From Rifleibacterium sp035352635 (GTDB lineage: Bacteria > Muiribacteriota > Ozemobacteria > Ozemobacterales > Ozemobacteraceae), in assembly GCA_035352635.1 (NCBI GenBank), contig DAOPYA010000002.1, positions 1 through 64,000 of the forward strand: 64,000 nt of DNA, read 5' to 3'. Position 1 is the first letter of the stretch, and each line of letters starts with the position of its first letter. This document shows positions 40,600 through 50,431 of this stretch, in pieces. The position numbers and the translations under genes were made by a program. Under the pieces are notes generated by a model. It was not told the DNA's origin. It was given only the letters and a program-made list of their open reading frames with translations, and ran no database searches.

Positions 40600-42644
40600 T
40601 CGTCCTGTTCGACCATCCTCTCAAAGGTAACCCAACGGGCCAGGTTGACCTGATAAAGATCGTCACCGCGTTTGAAAGCAGGGTCGTATTGAATCTTGTG
40701 TTCAACGCCCTCTGCCCATTTGGCCAGGTTGAGGCGGTCGGCTGCCAGGCAACCCCTGAGATTTAGCTTTTTGTTCGCCACTACATAACCATTGCGGTTC
40801 GAACTGCCAATGCTGACCAGGGCCGCTTCAACGAGTTCAGTGGTATTGACCGTGATCGGGTAACCACGCGTGAGCAGCACGCACGCAGAATCAGCATCTT
40901 TCTTTTTTATGCCACCTGAAATGGTGATGCCCGGAGCGATTAGAACGCCGCTGCCTTCGACCTCGATATTGCCTTCGGCGCCAAGGGTAATTGCTTCGGT
41001 GACCTGCACAATACCGCGCAGATTGAGTTTTTTCTGGCCGGGCACATAAATGCCGAATTCCTGAAGTTGCTGTGGGGTTACGTTGCGGCGGGCCCAGAGG
41101 TTGACCTGTGCGAAGGGAACCGATGCCAGCGTCGCGTCGTCGAGCGATCCTGAATTGCGAAAGTGGAACATGCCGGGGTGGGGGAGGGTCGAGTTGGCAT
41201 TCTGCAGATAGCGGTTTTCTTTGTCGATACGGCAGATGACTTCGGGATATGTATTGGCAATGTTGTCTTTGATATAGCGCAGATCAATTGAATTGTCGGT
41301 GATTCCGGTGAAGTGATCGGCGTCAAAGCATGGAATCTGGCGGTTTTTAAACTGGTTGATCAGAGCCGGGTCGGTGATTTCGATGGTCTCAGATTCTGAC
41401 TGACCACTTTTTTTTGCTTTAACCCAGATTTTGCAGTTGGTCATATCGACATAGAAATAGCCGAAATGAAAATAGCGTTGCCGGATATCACCCTCAAGAA
41501 CATCTACCAGCCCGGCTTCTGGTTTGATGACCAGCCCGGGGTAAACTTCAGCAGATTCTTTCTGGTTGTTGAACTTGGCTTCACCGGCCAGAGTGGCGGT
41601 GCGAAAGTCTTTCATGTCTTTGATTGGCGTCAGGGCTTCATCTGTTACCGGGTAACGCTTATATTCAAAATAGGCCGAATGCCCTGACATTGAAAAGCCT
41701 TTCAAGCTGGCTCCCTTGCTCTTAACCGCTTTTTCGGCCTGCGCCCTGACTTGGTTAAAAAACTGTGGCAGCAGCTTGAATACCGCCTGGTCATCGACCT
41801 GCAGGATCTTTTCTTTTTTGCGTGGCTCGGGGATAAAATTCTGGCGGGCAGCGTCGATATTGAGGTAGACAGAGCTGTTACGCCGGTTGCCAAGATAGAT
41901 CTTGCCTGCTTTGTCTGAGGTCAGGCCAGTCTGATCAATGGTGAGCTTTTGTTTTGCCGGGTTCAGGCTCAGGCCAGAGATGGCGTCGAATTCTTCCTGG
42001 CCGTCGCGAACGAAAAGCGCGTAATCAAGAATGAAACTGCCGGCATAAGCTGAACGCTGGGTTGAATTAGTGCGGCGCGTGATAATGGCTACCACCTTGT
42101 AGTCGTGGTGTCTGGTGATGGTGCACGCGCCCTGCATCTGCTTTCTGAACTCGGGCTTCGGCTCAGCAATGACGCGCAGTTCAAGAGTGCCTACTCCTTC
42201 GTTTCCGTAATATTTTGCGCCTGTGCTGTCTGAATTGCGAAAGTCAATGATGCGGGCGGTGGCGTCAATGTTCAGGCGTGAACCCATCGGCATGGTTGAC
42301 GCCTGGGCGAGGGTCAGGGCCACCGGAACCGTTACGCCCTTGCTGTTCTTGTTGTCGAGGCTGGTGCTCGACCCGTCGATATCGTTGCTGCGCCCTGTGA
42401 GTTTCTTGAAAAAGGCGCTGCCGGGGTTTGCGGTTTCGTTGTGAACATACATAAAAGCTTCTTCCATGGCGGCGGCAGCGAGTTGGCGTGCCATTTCCGA
42501 AGTCTGAAAGCGGTGCGCTGAAGATTGAGCCTGCCGGGTCATGTAATGAAACTGCAGTGCCAGCAGACCGACGATAATCATGACGAAGATTGCCGAAAAC
42601 ATGGCAACGCCTGAGCGTCTGGCAGGTTTTGGGAAATGGTGCAT
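40596..42644 (-). CDS. PilX-like pilus assembly protein, large
   Basis: A 682-residue protein from ATG 42644 (GAGGAG seven bases before it), preferred to 42668. Near the N-terminus, SGVAMFSAIFVMIIVGLLAL is a membrane helix of the PilX N-domain type, followed by QFHYMTRQAQSSAHRFQTSE and MARQLAAAAMEEAFMYVHNE. The remainder is a large, mostly beta, exported region; typical PilX is about 180-200 residues, so about 480 are extra. NLRGIVQVTEAITLGAEGNI looks like a bactofilin- or beta-solenoid-like repeat, with similar strands around it. It is the first gene of the three-gene pseudopilin cluster and probably forms its tip or adhesin part (inference). Confidence 0.7.
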   Translation of the reverse strand: MHHFPKPARRSGVAMFSAIFVMIIVGLLALQFHYMTRQAQSSAHRFQTSEMARQLAAAAMEEAFMYVHNETANPGSAFFKKLTGRSNDIDGSSTSLDNKNSKGVTVPVALTLAQASTMPMGSRLNIDATARIIDFRNSDSTGAKYYGNEGVGTLELRVIAEPKPEFRKQMQGACTITRHHDYKVVAIITRRTNSTQRSAYAGSFILDYALFVRDGQEEFDAISGLSLNPAKQKLTIDQTGLTSDKAGKIYLGNRRNSSVYLNIDAARQNFIPEPRKKEKILQVDDQAVFKLLPQFFNQVRAQAEKAVKSKGASLKGFSMSGHSAYFEYKRYPVTDEALTPIKDMKDFRTATLAGEAKFNNQKESAEVYPGLVIKPEAGLVDVLEGDIRQRYFHFGYFYVDMTNCKIWVKAKKSGQSESETIEITDPALINQFKNRQIPCFDADHFTGITDNSIDLRYIKDNIANTYPEVICRIDKENRYLQNANSTLPHPGMFHFRNSGSLDDATLASVPFAQVNLWARRNVTPQQLQEFGIYVPGQKKLNLRGIVQVTEAITLGAEGNIEVEGSGVLIAPGITISGGIKKKDADSACVLLTRGYPITVNTTELVEAALVSIGSSNRNGYVVANKKLNLRGCLAADRLNLAKWAEGVEHKIQYDPAFKRGDDLYQVNLARWVTFERMVEQDE

Positions 42645-42792
42645 GATCTGTCTCCTCGTTGTCTTCACTTCAGTTTACACGCCCGGCGTGGCAAAGGCAA
42701 GCTAAGCCTGATTTTCTCGTGTTGAAAAGGTTTGTGGAAATCCGGCGGCCGGCATGTTAGAGTAACTTCATAAACCTATAGCTGGAGCTTTT

Positions 42793-43728
42793 ATGACCGA
42801 GGAAAAATTGTACCGCCTGGTAACCCGTAGTGATTTTGATGGTCTGGTCTGCGCTGTATTGCTCAAAGACATGGGCATGATAGATGATATCAAGTTTGTT
42901 CACCCCAAAGACATGCAAGACGGCAAGGTTGAAATCAGCGACCGCGACATTACCACCAATCTACCCTACGTGAAGGGCGCATATATGGTTTTTGACCATC
43001 ATCTCAGCGAAACGATTCGCAATGAAGGTCAGCGTGCCAATCACATTATTGATGCATCAGCCCAATCAGCTGCCAGGGTTGTTTATAACTATTATGGCGG
43101 CAAAGAGCGATTTCCCCACATCTCTGATGAAATGATGGAAGCAGTGGACAAAGCTGACGCAGCCCAGTTCAGCGTTGATGAAATTCTGCGACCGACTGGC
43201 TGGGTTCTGCTGAACTATCTTATGGACCCACGCACCGGCCTGGGCCGTTTTCGCAATTTCAGAATTTCAAATTACCAGCTGATGATGGATCTGATCGACT
43301 GCTGCAAGGATATGACCATTGAGTCCATCATGGAAATGCCCGATGTTAAAGCGCGAGTCGATCTTTATTTCGAACAGGAAGACAAGTTTCGTGAACAACT
43401 GCGGCGCTGCTCGAAGATTTATCATAACCTGATCGTGCTCGATCTTCGCGACGAAGAAGTGATTCATGCCGGCAACCGCTTTATGATTTATGCCCTCAAC
43501 CCTGACTGCAATATTTCTATTCACATTCTCTGGGGCTTTCAGAAGCAGAATACTGTTTATGCAGTGGGCAAGTCGATCGTCAACCGGTCTTCAAAAACCA
43601 ATATCGGTGAACTGATGCTGAAATACGGTGGTGGTGGTCATCACGCCGCCGGCACCTGTCAGATCGATCATGATCGTGCTCCGAGCGTTCTCAAAGAACT
43701 GATCGAAAAAATTACGCACGACGGCTGA
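42793..43728 (+). CDS. DHH/DHHA1 phosphoesterase
   Basis: A 311-residue cytoplasmic protein with the DHH signatures: RSDFDGLVCAVLL (first metal motif, DFD in place of DAD), VFDHHLSE (DHH), and the DHHA1 substrate-binding motif YGGGGHHAAGTC near the end. The family includes nanoRNase/pAp phosphatase NrnA, cyclic-dinucleotide phosphodiesterases and exopolyphosphatases; this one is closest in length to NrnA-like types but lacks a sensor domain. GGAG lies seven to ten bases before the ATG. With so many cyclases around, cleavage of a small nucleotide signal or its linear product is plausible but not shown. Its stop abuts that of the next gene (TGATCA). Confidence 0.85.
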   Translation: MTEEKLYRLVTRSDFDGLVCAVLLKDMGMIDDIKFVHPKDMQDGKVEISDRDITTNLPYVKGAYMVFDHHLSETIRNEGQRANHIIDASAQSAARVVYNYYGGKERFPHISDEMMEAVDKADAAQFSVDEILRPTGWVLLNYLMDPRTGLGRFRNFRISNYQLMMDLIDCCKDMTIESIMEMPDVKARVDLYFEQEDKFREQLRRCSKIYHNLIVLDLRDEEVIHAGNRFMIYALNPDCNISIHILWGFQKQNTVYAVGKSIVNRSSKTNIGELMLKYGGGGHHAAGTCQIDHDRAPSVLKELIEKITHDG

Positions 43729-44325
43729 TCAGTTGCCAGGTTTCCAGTCTGATACCCGCTTTTTCTGGCTGGTTACCTGTGCCTTGCTTAACTTGAGTTC
43801 AAGCTCGCGGCGAAGGCGTTGAGCGTCTTTGTCGCCCTGCTTTTCGGCCAGACTATACCAGAAATAAGCCTCTTCAAGGCTGCGGCTCAGGCCCTCACCG
43901 TTCTCATACATGGTGCCAAGGCTGAACTGGGCGGTAGGGTGATTGCGGTCAGCGGCGCGGCGATACCATTCGGCTGCCAGCTTGTGGCTTTTCTCGACAT
44001 GCATGCCGCAATAATACATAAAGGCAATGTTTGCCTGGGCTTCAGGGTCGCCTTTTTCGGCGGCTGGGGCAAACAGGGCTGCGGCCCGGGCAAAATCACC
44101 GCTCTGATAAGCCTTGCCGGCCTCTTCAATCGGGCTTTGCCGGTTGCAGCAACCGGTTGCCAGAACAAGTGGCAGCATCAGAAACATCACGAAGGCGACG
44201 CCGATCACTGGCTGAAGCTTAGATAAAAACGACGACCCAGACTCAATAGTTCGGCAAGCGCTGGTTCCGGCTGTTTTCGCGGCCGATTTGACCTGCCGGC
44301 CAAGGCATCCGGTTGATTCTTGCAT
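43729..44325 (-). CDS. Sel1-repeat lipoprotein
   Basis: A 198-residue protein with a hydrophobic export segment (VIGVAFVMFLMLPLVLATGC) whose end may be a degenerate lipobox (LATGC). Three Sel1-like repeats follow (for example AAEKGDPEAQANIAFMYYCG and AADRNHPTAQFSLGTMYENG). Sel1 proteins are scaffolds for envelope or secretion complexes. The cytoplasmic lead of about 38 residues before the helix is unusually long for a signal peptide, so it may instead be a membrane-anchored inner-membrane protein. AGGA lies nine bases before the ATG. It is convergent with the DHH gene. Confidence 0.65.
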   Translation of the reverse strand: MQESTGCLGRQVKSAAKTAGTSACRTIESGSSFLSKLQPVIGVAFVMFLMLPLVLATGCCNRQSPIEEAGKAYQSGDFARAAALFAPAAEKGDPEAQANIAFMYYCGMHVEKSHKLAAEWYRRAADRNHPTAQFSLGTMYENGEGLSRSLEEAYFWYSLAEKQGDKDAQRLRRELELKLSKAQVTSQKKRVSDWKPGN

Positions 44326-44459
44326 GCATAGTTTCCTTATTTGATTTCCATACGAATCTAATTGTTTTTAGGCATTTTGTAAAGTTTGTAAACTTTGCTG
44401 GTGTTGCTGGATAAACTTTTCAAGATGCGTTAGTATGTTTTTTTCTATAGAGAGGCACA

Positions 44460-47345
44460 ATGAAGAGAAGATTTAAAATGGTTCTGCCGCTGGTGTTTGC
44501 CTTTGTGCTAACCATGCTGCCCTTCGGGTTGCTCGAATACAGCCAGCACCAGCGGTCTATTATTCAGCATGAACGCGAACTGCTGAAATGGGAACACCGT
44601 GCCGGCAACTATCTGCAGGTGTTCAAATCGTTATGGTCAATTGAGTTGCAGATCAGATACAGGTTCTTTCGATTGAAGAGAGCCAGGCAGCGTGCCGGGT
44701 TTTCTAAAAATTTCTCGGCCGAACAGTATCAGGCAGACCTGCGAGCGGCGTTTCCGGAAAATTTGCTGCCGACGGCCGTATATGCCGGAGTTTATCAGGA
44801 GAATTCCGGAGTCCGAATGATGTCTGGCCCGGGGTTCACTACCCAAAAGCAGCGCTTTTTTAAAAGAATTCTCGAAGGACTTGCCTCAAAACATATTGAG
44901 ACCGAAGACGAGCTGAAGAGCATGAACAGCCTTGTGCGTGGAGCTTTTGGCGATGTTATAGATTTTCATCTGCTAAAAAACTACCGGCGTGGTAAAGTTT
45001 CGCGGGTTATGTTCTCAGGCGCAATGCATCTTATCTTCTGGGATTTCATTGAAGCGCCTGACCACAGTCGTCTGGTTTATGTTCAGCTGTTTTCGCCCGG
45101 CCCTCTCAACCGCCTGGCAGTCATGCGAAATGTTGCCAACAGCCTGAGTCAGAGAAACTCCGACGTTTGCTCGGTTCTCATGCCCCTTGAATTCTCGGGC
45201 GCCAATGCCACGCCGGTTTTTGACGAACATGTGCCGCCTGAACAACGCCAGAGAATTCTCAGCCTCTGCGAAATGATGAATCGCAAGCCCCTCGAACGTG
45301 ACCGACTCGTTCCGGCCGGCAAGTTTGTTAACTACCATGGCATCAGGTTGCTTCGAGATTTCATTGATTACGCAGTACCCTACGAAATCTGGGTTCTGAG
45401 CCGTGATAACCCCGAAATGAACCTGAAGGAACCGGCCGTAAGCTTTTTGCTGCGCCTGTTCTTTTTCTCAAGCTGGATACTGGTTTTCAGCAAGGTTCTC
45501 ATCACGGGGCACCCCATCGGCATCAGCCTCAAAAACTGGCTGAACCTGACCTTTATCGTGGTGGGTATTCTGCCGCTGGCGGTATTTTTTGTCTCAGGCA
45601 TTTTTCAGATCGACTCAACATTGTTTCGTAGAGAACAGGAAGCGATAAAAGATGCGATGCAGAGACTCGAAGAAGCCGATGCATCTGGCGAAGTCATTCT
45701 TACAGAGTTTCGTGATGCCTGCCGGCAATGGACCAGCGAAAAGACCTGGGTTAATAATATTTCCCTCTGGGATGAATCCGCCTGGGAAACAGCGGTGGCA
45801 CATATTCACAAAAGATTTGCAGCTGCCGGTCTTAATATAGGTGCCGTTTATATCTATCCACCCGATAAATCCCCTGCCAGATCGCGTTGTTTCGTGATGC
45901 CTGGCCCCGAAAATTCGCCCGATGCCGAGGCTCAGACGCACGCATTTTATGATTCCTGGATCAGAAAATCCTATTTCGCCCTGACCCCTGAAATGATGGA
46001 GGGCGTGGAACCCGAGATGTCCATATTTCACGGCCGAACCGGCCGCGAAATTCTGAGAATATTTCTCAGCAATCGCGGTGATGTTGAATTTGTCGATCTC
46101 GGCGATGAAAAGCAGATGATCTACCAGAATTTTATTCTGGTAGATGGCAAACCGCGCAACTGGTATTTTTTCCGGTTTGACGTCAACCGGATTTTTGAGA
46201 ATTACCTGCGCGAGACGGTGAAGAGCCTGCAGAAAATCAGTTCCGAAAGTTTTTATGGTATCGTTTTTTTCGATCAGGGCGAGGCAAGAATGGCTTTTCC
46301 TGCGCCGGGCAGCAAAGAGGCCGGTTTGATCAATAATGCGGCCGGCCGGATGGTAGATATGGTTGCGGTGACCCGCAGTCAGCTTGTTGACCTGAGCGAT
46401 GACCAGTTGACTATTACTTACCCCTGCGCCAAATCGGGGGCTGCAGTGCTGGTTAACATCGTTTATTTTTCGGCGCTGCGGGCCGAAGCTTTTCGCCAGG
46501 AATTGCTGCTTTCGATCGTGGTGCTGCTGATGGCGATTCCGGTAGTGGCTATTTCGCGGCTGACATCAGGTTATCTCGTGGCACCGCTGGCTGGTGTAGA
46601 AAATGGTCTGAAAAAGATCGCCGATGAAGACTATTCGGTTAAGCTGCATCTGCAACGCGAAGATGAACTCGGGGTTCTGACCAGAGCTTTCGATCAGATG
46701 GTTGAAGGGCTAAAAGAAAGACGTAACCTCGGACGTTTTGTTTCAGCCACTCTCGATTTACAGGTCTCTCGCAATGAATCTGAAGAATACGGCGGTCTCG
46801 AGAACCGTATTGGCGCGGTTCTTTGCTCCGATATCCGTGCTTTTACGAGTATCAGCGAAAATAACCAGGTTCGCGACGTGGTGACCATGCTTAACGAACA
46901 CCTTGAGGCCATGTCTGATTGTATCAGGTCGTGTGATGGTTTGATCGAGCAGTTTATCGGTGATGCGGTGCTGGCGGTTTTTCACGGCAAGACCCTTGAA
47001 GAAGCCAGCAAAAAAGCTATGGCAGCCGGTACTTCTATGATTCGCCGTCATCAGGAAATCATCAGTCAGCGGCAGACTCAGGGTCGTTTTGCTTATTCGA
47101 TCGGCGTGGGAATCGAGGCTGGTCAGTTACTTTCCGGAACGGTTACAGCAGGTCAGCGACGCGATTACACGGTAGTTGGTGTGGCAAGAAATACAGCTGA
47201 AGAGCTTGAATCTCGTTCGCGAACCGGTAGATTCACCAGAATAATCGTTTCGCCACAGGTTTTTCAGCTGGTCGATAATTACGATTTCGTTCTGCACGTC
47301 GATGAAGAAAATTTCGAAGTCACTGACCTGGAGGCGAAAACATGA
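44460..47345 (+). CDS. Giant membrane cyclase, 'C1-like' half (metal site intact)
   Basis: A 961-residue protein. A membrane helix (about 7-25), a first outer domain, two more helices (about 329-348 and 364-384), a second outer domain, a fourth helix (about 682-704), HAMP (about 705-757) and a class III cyclase domain (about 780-945). Both metal-binding Asp residues are present (CSDIRAF, Asp791; FIGDAVL, Asp835). The base-recognising Lys is Gln831, the Asp of the GD motif is Val908, and the transition-state Arg is Glu915, although Thr904 and Asn911 remain. Alone it should not be able to catalyse normally. It overlaps the next gene by ATGA, and that gene keeps the complementary residues, so together they probably form one heterodimeric cyclase. 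Confidence 0.85.
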   Translation: MKRRFKMVLPLVFAFVLTMLPFGLLEYSQHQRSIIQHERELLKWEHRAGNYLQVFKSLWSIELQIRYRFFRLKRARQRAGFSKNFSAEQYQADLRAAFPENLLPTAVYAGVYQENSGVRMMSGPGFTTQKQRFFKRILEGLASKHIETEDELKSMNSLVRGAFGDVIDFHLLKNYRRGKVSRVMFSGAMHLIFWDFIEAPDHSRLVYVQLFSPGPLNRLAVMRNVANSLSQRNSDVCSVLMPLEFSGANATPVFDEHVPPEQRQRILSLCEMMNRKPLERDRLVPAGKFVNYHGIRLLRDFIDYAVPYEIWVLSRDNPEMNLKEPAVSFLLRLFFFSSWILVFSKVLITGHPIGISLKNWLNLTFIVVGILPLAVFFVSGIFQIDSTLFRREQEAIKDAMQRLEEADASGEVILTEFRDACRQWTSEKTWVNNISLWDESAWETAVAHIHKRFAAAGLNIGAVYIYPPDKSPARSRCFVMPGPENSPDAEAQTHAFYDSWIRKSYFALTPEMMEGVEPEMSIFHGRTGREILRIFLSNRGDVEFVDLGDEKQMIYQNFILVDGKPRNWYFFRFDVNRIFENYLRETVKSLQKISSESFYGIVFFDQGEARMAFPAPGSKEAGLINNAAGRMVDMVAVTRSQLVDLSDDQLTITYPCAKSGAAVLVNIVYFSALRAEAFRQELLLSIVVLLMAIPVVAISRLTSGYLVAPLAGVENGLKKIADEDYSVKLHLQREDELGVLTRAFDQMVEGLKERRNLGRFVSATLDLQVSRNESEEYGGLENRIGAVLCSDIRAFTSISENNQVRDVVTMLNEHLEAMSDCIRSCDGLIEQFIGDAVLAVFHGKTLEEASKKAMAAGTSMIRRHQEIISQRQTQGRFAYSIGVGIEAGQLLSGTVTAGQRRDYTVVGVARNTAEELESRSRTGRFTRIIVSPQVFQLVDNYDFVLHVDEENFEVTDLEAKT

Positions 47346-50300
47346 AATTGCCTGCCGGTCTGTTCTACGCACTGCTGTTTATACTGGTGTTTTTTATGCT
47401 CTTCAAACTTGAAGTGCATCTGACAGGCTCCCCTGACCAGGAATTTGCAGTGCTTTCTGAAGCCTACAACCTTACAGAGCGCATGCGCAGTGAGGCTAAC
47501 TTTGAATTTCAGCTGCAGAGCAGGTTTGACGACTTTCGTGAGCGCCTGTATCAGAACCCGGGTTCTTTGCTTGCCGAAGGCAAAGAACCCCTCTTTCTGC
47601 AAAGCCTGCCACCCCACAGCCTGGCTCTCGCTTTTACCGACAACCTCGGGCATGTTGACCGCTTTGTAAATCTAAAAGGCCAGACCAGCCGCGAATTTGT
47701 CGATAACTTTATTGAAATCGACCACATGGTATCGCATGAACAGAAGGATGTTTTTCTCTCAGATGAATACGCAGAGAAAGTAAACCATGCCGACCGACTT
47801 CTCTCAGAATATCTGGGTTGCGCGGCTGATCGGGTCGGCGTCAAGCAGTTGCGCCCTTCGCGCCCGGCTTTGTTTGAGTCTATCGGTGGAATCATTTGCC
47901 TCTACTGGGACAGCCAGACCCTGATCAACGGCAAAAAAGCATATTTCTTTTCACGCTATGACCTGACCGGATTGCCCCAGTCTTACCCGCTGCGCTCGTT
48001 TCTCGGCCGAAATGCCCGCAACGGTGTGTTCATGGCTTTTTATGATGTGGCCGGCCGCCGCTTCATTGCCGATCCAAATTTTTCCAGCCTGCAGGAAAAG
48101 CCTGTGTTTGCGGCGATTCGTAATTCATGCCTCGAAATTGCCCATGGAAATGTGGGCGAACATGCCGTTAACGTCGGTGTGGTTGCGGCGGGCAAATTTG
48201 CCGGGTTGGTTGGCAGGCCAATGTTCAGCAACGGTATGCTGCCGATTGCTATTCTTGATTCGTCACTGATAATGCATGAAGAAAAGCGCTCGACCACTGG
48301 CAGCCTGATGTTTCTGGCGGCGGCTTCCATGGCGTTATTTTTCTTTATTCAGACTTTCTGCTTTAGCCGGGCCATGAAGCTCACTGTGGGCAGAGTGTTG
48401 CTTATTGCATGTCTGTCAGCTATTTTTATGCCCTTCATGATGGGGCAATCAGTGTTCCGGTTAATTTTTACAGCCGCATCAGAGAGCGGCAGGCTGAAGC
48501 TCGAACGTAATCTGCATAATCTGGTCAGTGGCGTTGACTCTGGCGTCTGTCTGTTTCATGCCAATCTTTTGCAGCATTTTCGAAGCTTGGTTATTCGCGA
48601 TGACTCTCTGGCTGCTCTGAGCGCCGAAGAGACCGCTGAAGCGAGCTCTTTGCGCGTCTCTCCCCCGAAAATTGCTTCGGCAACTCATGAACAAAAACTG
48701 CTGCTGCCTGAGGCAAAAGACAGTATGGTCACCAGCCTGGCAGTGAAGCTATTCGAGCCTTTTCTGCAAGGGCTGCATCTTGCACCCGACAACCATCGTA
48801 AGGCAAACGCAGTAGTGGTAATGGGTGCCGGCGGTTTTACGAGATTTTTCGACCGTTACAAGAGCATGACCTTCACCACCAGTCTCCTGCCTGAAACTGA
48901 CCCGATTTTTCTCATTCTCAATCTTTATCGCCAGACAGTCGAGCGGTTCTTCAGGCCGGCAGATTTTGTTGGCGGTCTGCTGACGAAGTCGGCGCCAGGC
49001 AAAAAGACTGACCTCGAACAATTCAAATTCGAAGAAATTCGCCGCCACGTTGCTGCCTCGGTTGGTGCCGAAAAGGTTTATTCGATGCTGATCAACTTTG
49101 AAGGCTTAAACAACTTTCGCACCTCGATCGGCCTGGTAAATTTTGCGGTTTTCCCCGTGTGGGTAAACAACATGATCAGGTATTTCTGTGGAATTTCATG
49201 GGATGAGTTTGCGATCAGCCGGGTTTACCTCGCGCGAGTCTTTGCCAGTTCAAACCGTAACCCTGATGAGTCTGAAAATGATCGACGATCAGTTTTTGCC
49301 TGGATCGACCCGGTTAATTATTTTCGTCAGCCGGCGCCATTTATTCAAGCTTACGGCAGCATGCGCGGCGACATGCTTTTTGACGGAGCCAGTGAGTCGG
49401 TGCGCCTGGGCATGTTGCTTAAAGCTGGCCAACGTAGCCGCAGAACCATAAAAAAGAAGGTGACCGGCAATGAAGACGCTCTTTATTACGTTTTACCCGG
49501 CCGATTTTTTACTCTTTATGTAGTTGGCGGCCGTCAGGCCACCGGGTTTCTCAAAGAAATCGAAGAATGGCGTGCCATAGTGCTTCTGCTGGGCGCCCTG
49601 CTCTTTATTCTTTTCGCAGCACTGGCGGCTGTAAATGTAAGTCGTTCGGTAAGCAGCCCCCTTGAACACCTGCTTTGGGGTATCGGCATGATCGAACGGT
49701 CTGATTACAGCGTCAAACTCATGGATTCGCGTGAAGACGAGTTCGGGTCGATATCGCGGGCCTTTAACATGATGGCCAGACGGTTACGCGAACGCGCCAC
49801 CCTCGGCAAATTCGTTTCGCCGGCAGTGCGGCGCCTGGCAGCTGATCCGGAGTTGCTGCAGGAAGCCCGGAATGGCACCGAGAAAGAAATTACGGTGCTT
49901 TTCGCTGCTCTCGAGGGTTTCGACCAGTTTGCAGCTTCAGCACCGGTCGAGCAGGTGCAGCGCAAGCTTGAATTCGCCCTCGAACAATTCTACCGACTGG
50001 CGCACGCCGTCGGCGGCGAAGTCGATAAAATCATCGGCGGCAAACTGCTGATCGTTTTCCCGCATCAAAGTAATGACGGCGCCCGGGCAGCTGCCATAGC
50101 AGCAGCCGGTCTGGCCAGATCGATCATCCGCATCTTTTCTGACAATACTACGTTAAAACCTGTTTTTGGAATTAATTCAGGCCATGTAATCTCTGGAATC
50201 ATCGGCGCGCCATCGGTTCGCATGGATCACACCGTCATCGGAGACCCGGTTAACGTCGCGGCCAGGCTTTGCTCTCTGGCTTCAAGCACCACCATGCCGG

Positions 50301-50431
50301 TTGTGGTTTCCGAAGACATCGTTCTGGCGCTGCATGGGCGATTTCCGGTTGCCGGGGTAGATGTCGGGTCAATCAGAGGCAAAAAACAGGAAGTGCGGGT
50401 TTTCAGTCTGATTGTTAATAAGGGCGGTTGA
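47342..50431 (+). CDS. Giant membrane cyclase, 'C2-like' half (substrate/transition-state site intact)
   Basis: A 1029-residue protein with the same topology as its upstream neighbour (helices about 5-22, 321-341, 352-370 and 746-766; HAMP about 767-820; cyclase about 843-1005). Here the metal sites are gone: the first Asp is Ala856 (VLFAALEGF) and the second is Gly900 (DKIIGGK). The rest of the active site is kept: Lys896, Thr964 (MDHT), Asn971 and Arg975 (VNVAARL). This is the residue set supplied by the C2 domain of mammalian membrane adenylyl cyclases. The ATGA overlap makes equal co-translation with the metal-keeping partner likely. The 3' end overlaps the next gene on the other strand by 17 bases. 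Confidence 0.85.
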   Translation: MKLPAGLFYALLFILVFFMLFKLEVHLTGSPDQEFAVLSEAYNLTERMRSEANFEFQLQSRFDDFRERLYQNPGSLLAEGKEPLFLQSLPPHSLALAFTDNLGHVDRFVNLKGQTSREFVDNFIEIDHMVSHEQKDVFLSDEYAEKVNHADRLLSEYLGCAADRVGVKQLRPSRPALFESIGGIICLYWDSQTLINGKKAYFFSRYDLTGLPQSYPLRSFLGRNARNGVFMAFYDVAGRRFIADPNFSSLQEKPVFAAIRNSCLEIAHGNVGEHAVNVGVVAAGKFAGLVGRPMFSNGMLPIAILDSSLIMHEEKRSTTGSLMFLAAASMALFFFIQTFCFSRAMKLTVGRVLLIACLSAIFMPFMMGQSVFRLIFTAASESGRLKLERNLHNLVSGVDSGVCLFHANLLQHFRSLVIRDDSLAALSAEETAEASSLRVSPPKIASATHEQKLLLPEAKDSMVTSLAVKLFEPFLQGLHLAPDNHRKANAVVVMGAGGFTRFFDRYKSMTFTTSLLPETDPIFLILNLYRQTVERFFRPADFVGGLLTKSAPGKKTDLEQFKFEEIRRHVAASVGAEKVYSMLINFEGLNNFRTSIGLVNFAVFPVWVNNMIRYFCGISWDEFAISRVYLARVFASSNRNPDESENDRRSVFAWIDPVNYFRQPAPFIQAYGSMRGDMLFDGASESVRLGMLLKAGQRSRRTIKKKVTGNEDALYYVLPGRFFTLYVVGGRQATGFLKEIEEWRAIVLLLGALLFILFAALAAVNVSRSVSSPLEHLLWGIGMIERSDYSVKLMDSREDEFGSISRAFNMMARRLRERATLGKFVSPAVRRLAADPELLQEARNGTEKEITVLFAALEGFDQFAASAPVEQVQRKLEFALEQFYRLAHAVGGEVDKIIGGKLLIVFPHQSNDGARAAAIAAAGLARSIIRIFSDNTTLKPVFGINSGHVISGIIGAPSVRMDHTVIGDPVNVAARLCSLASSTTMPVVVSEDIVLALHGRFPVAGVDVGSIRGKKQEVRVFSLIVNKGG

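Noticed and set aside
46945..46965. Guanylate specificity for the first paired cyclase from its altered Lys position
   Set aside because: The Lys is replaced by Gln, not by the Glu typical of guanylate cyclases, and the same protein lacks the Arg, so the change fits loss of the substrate half-site rather than a new substrate.
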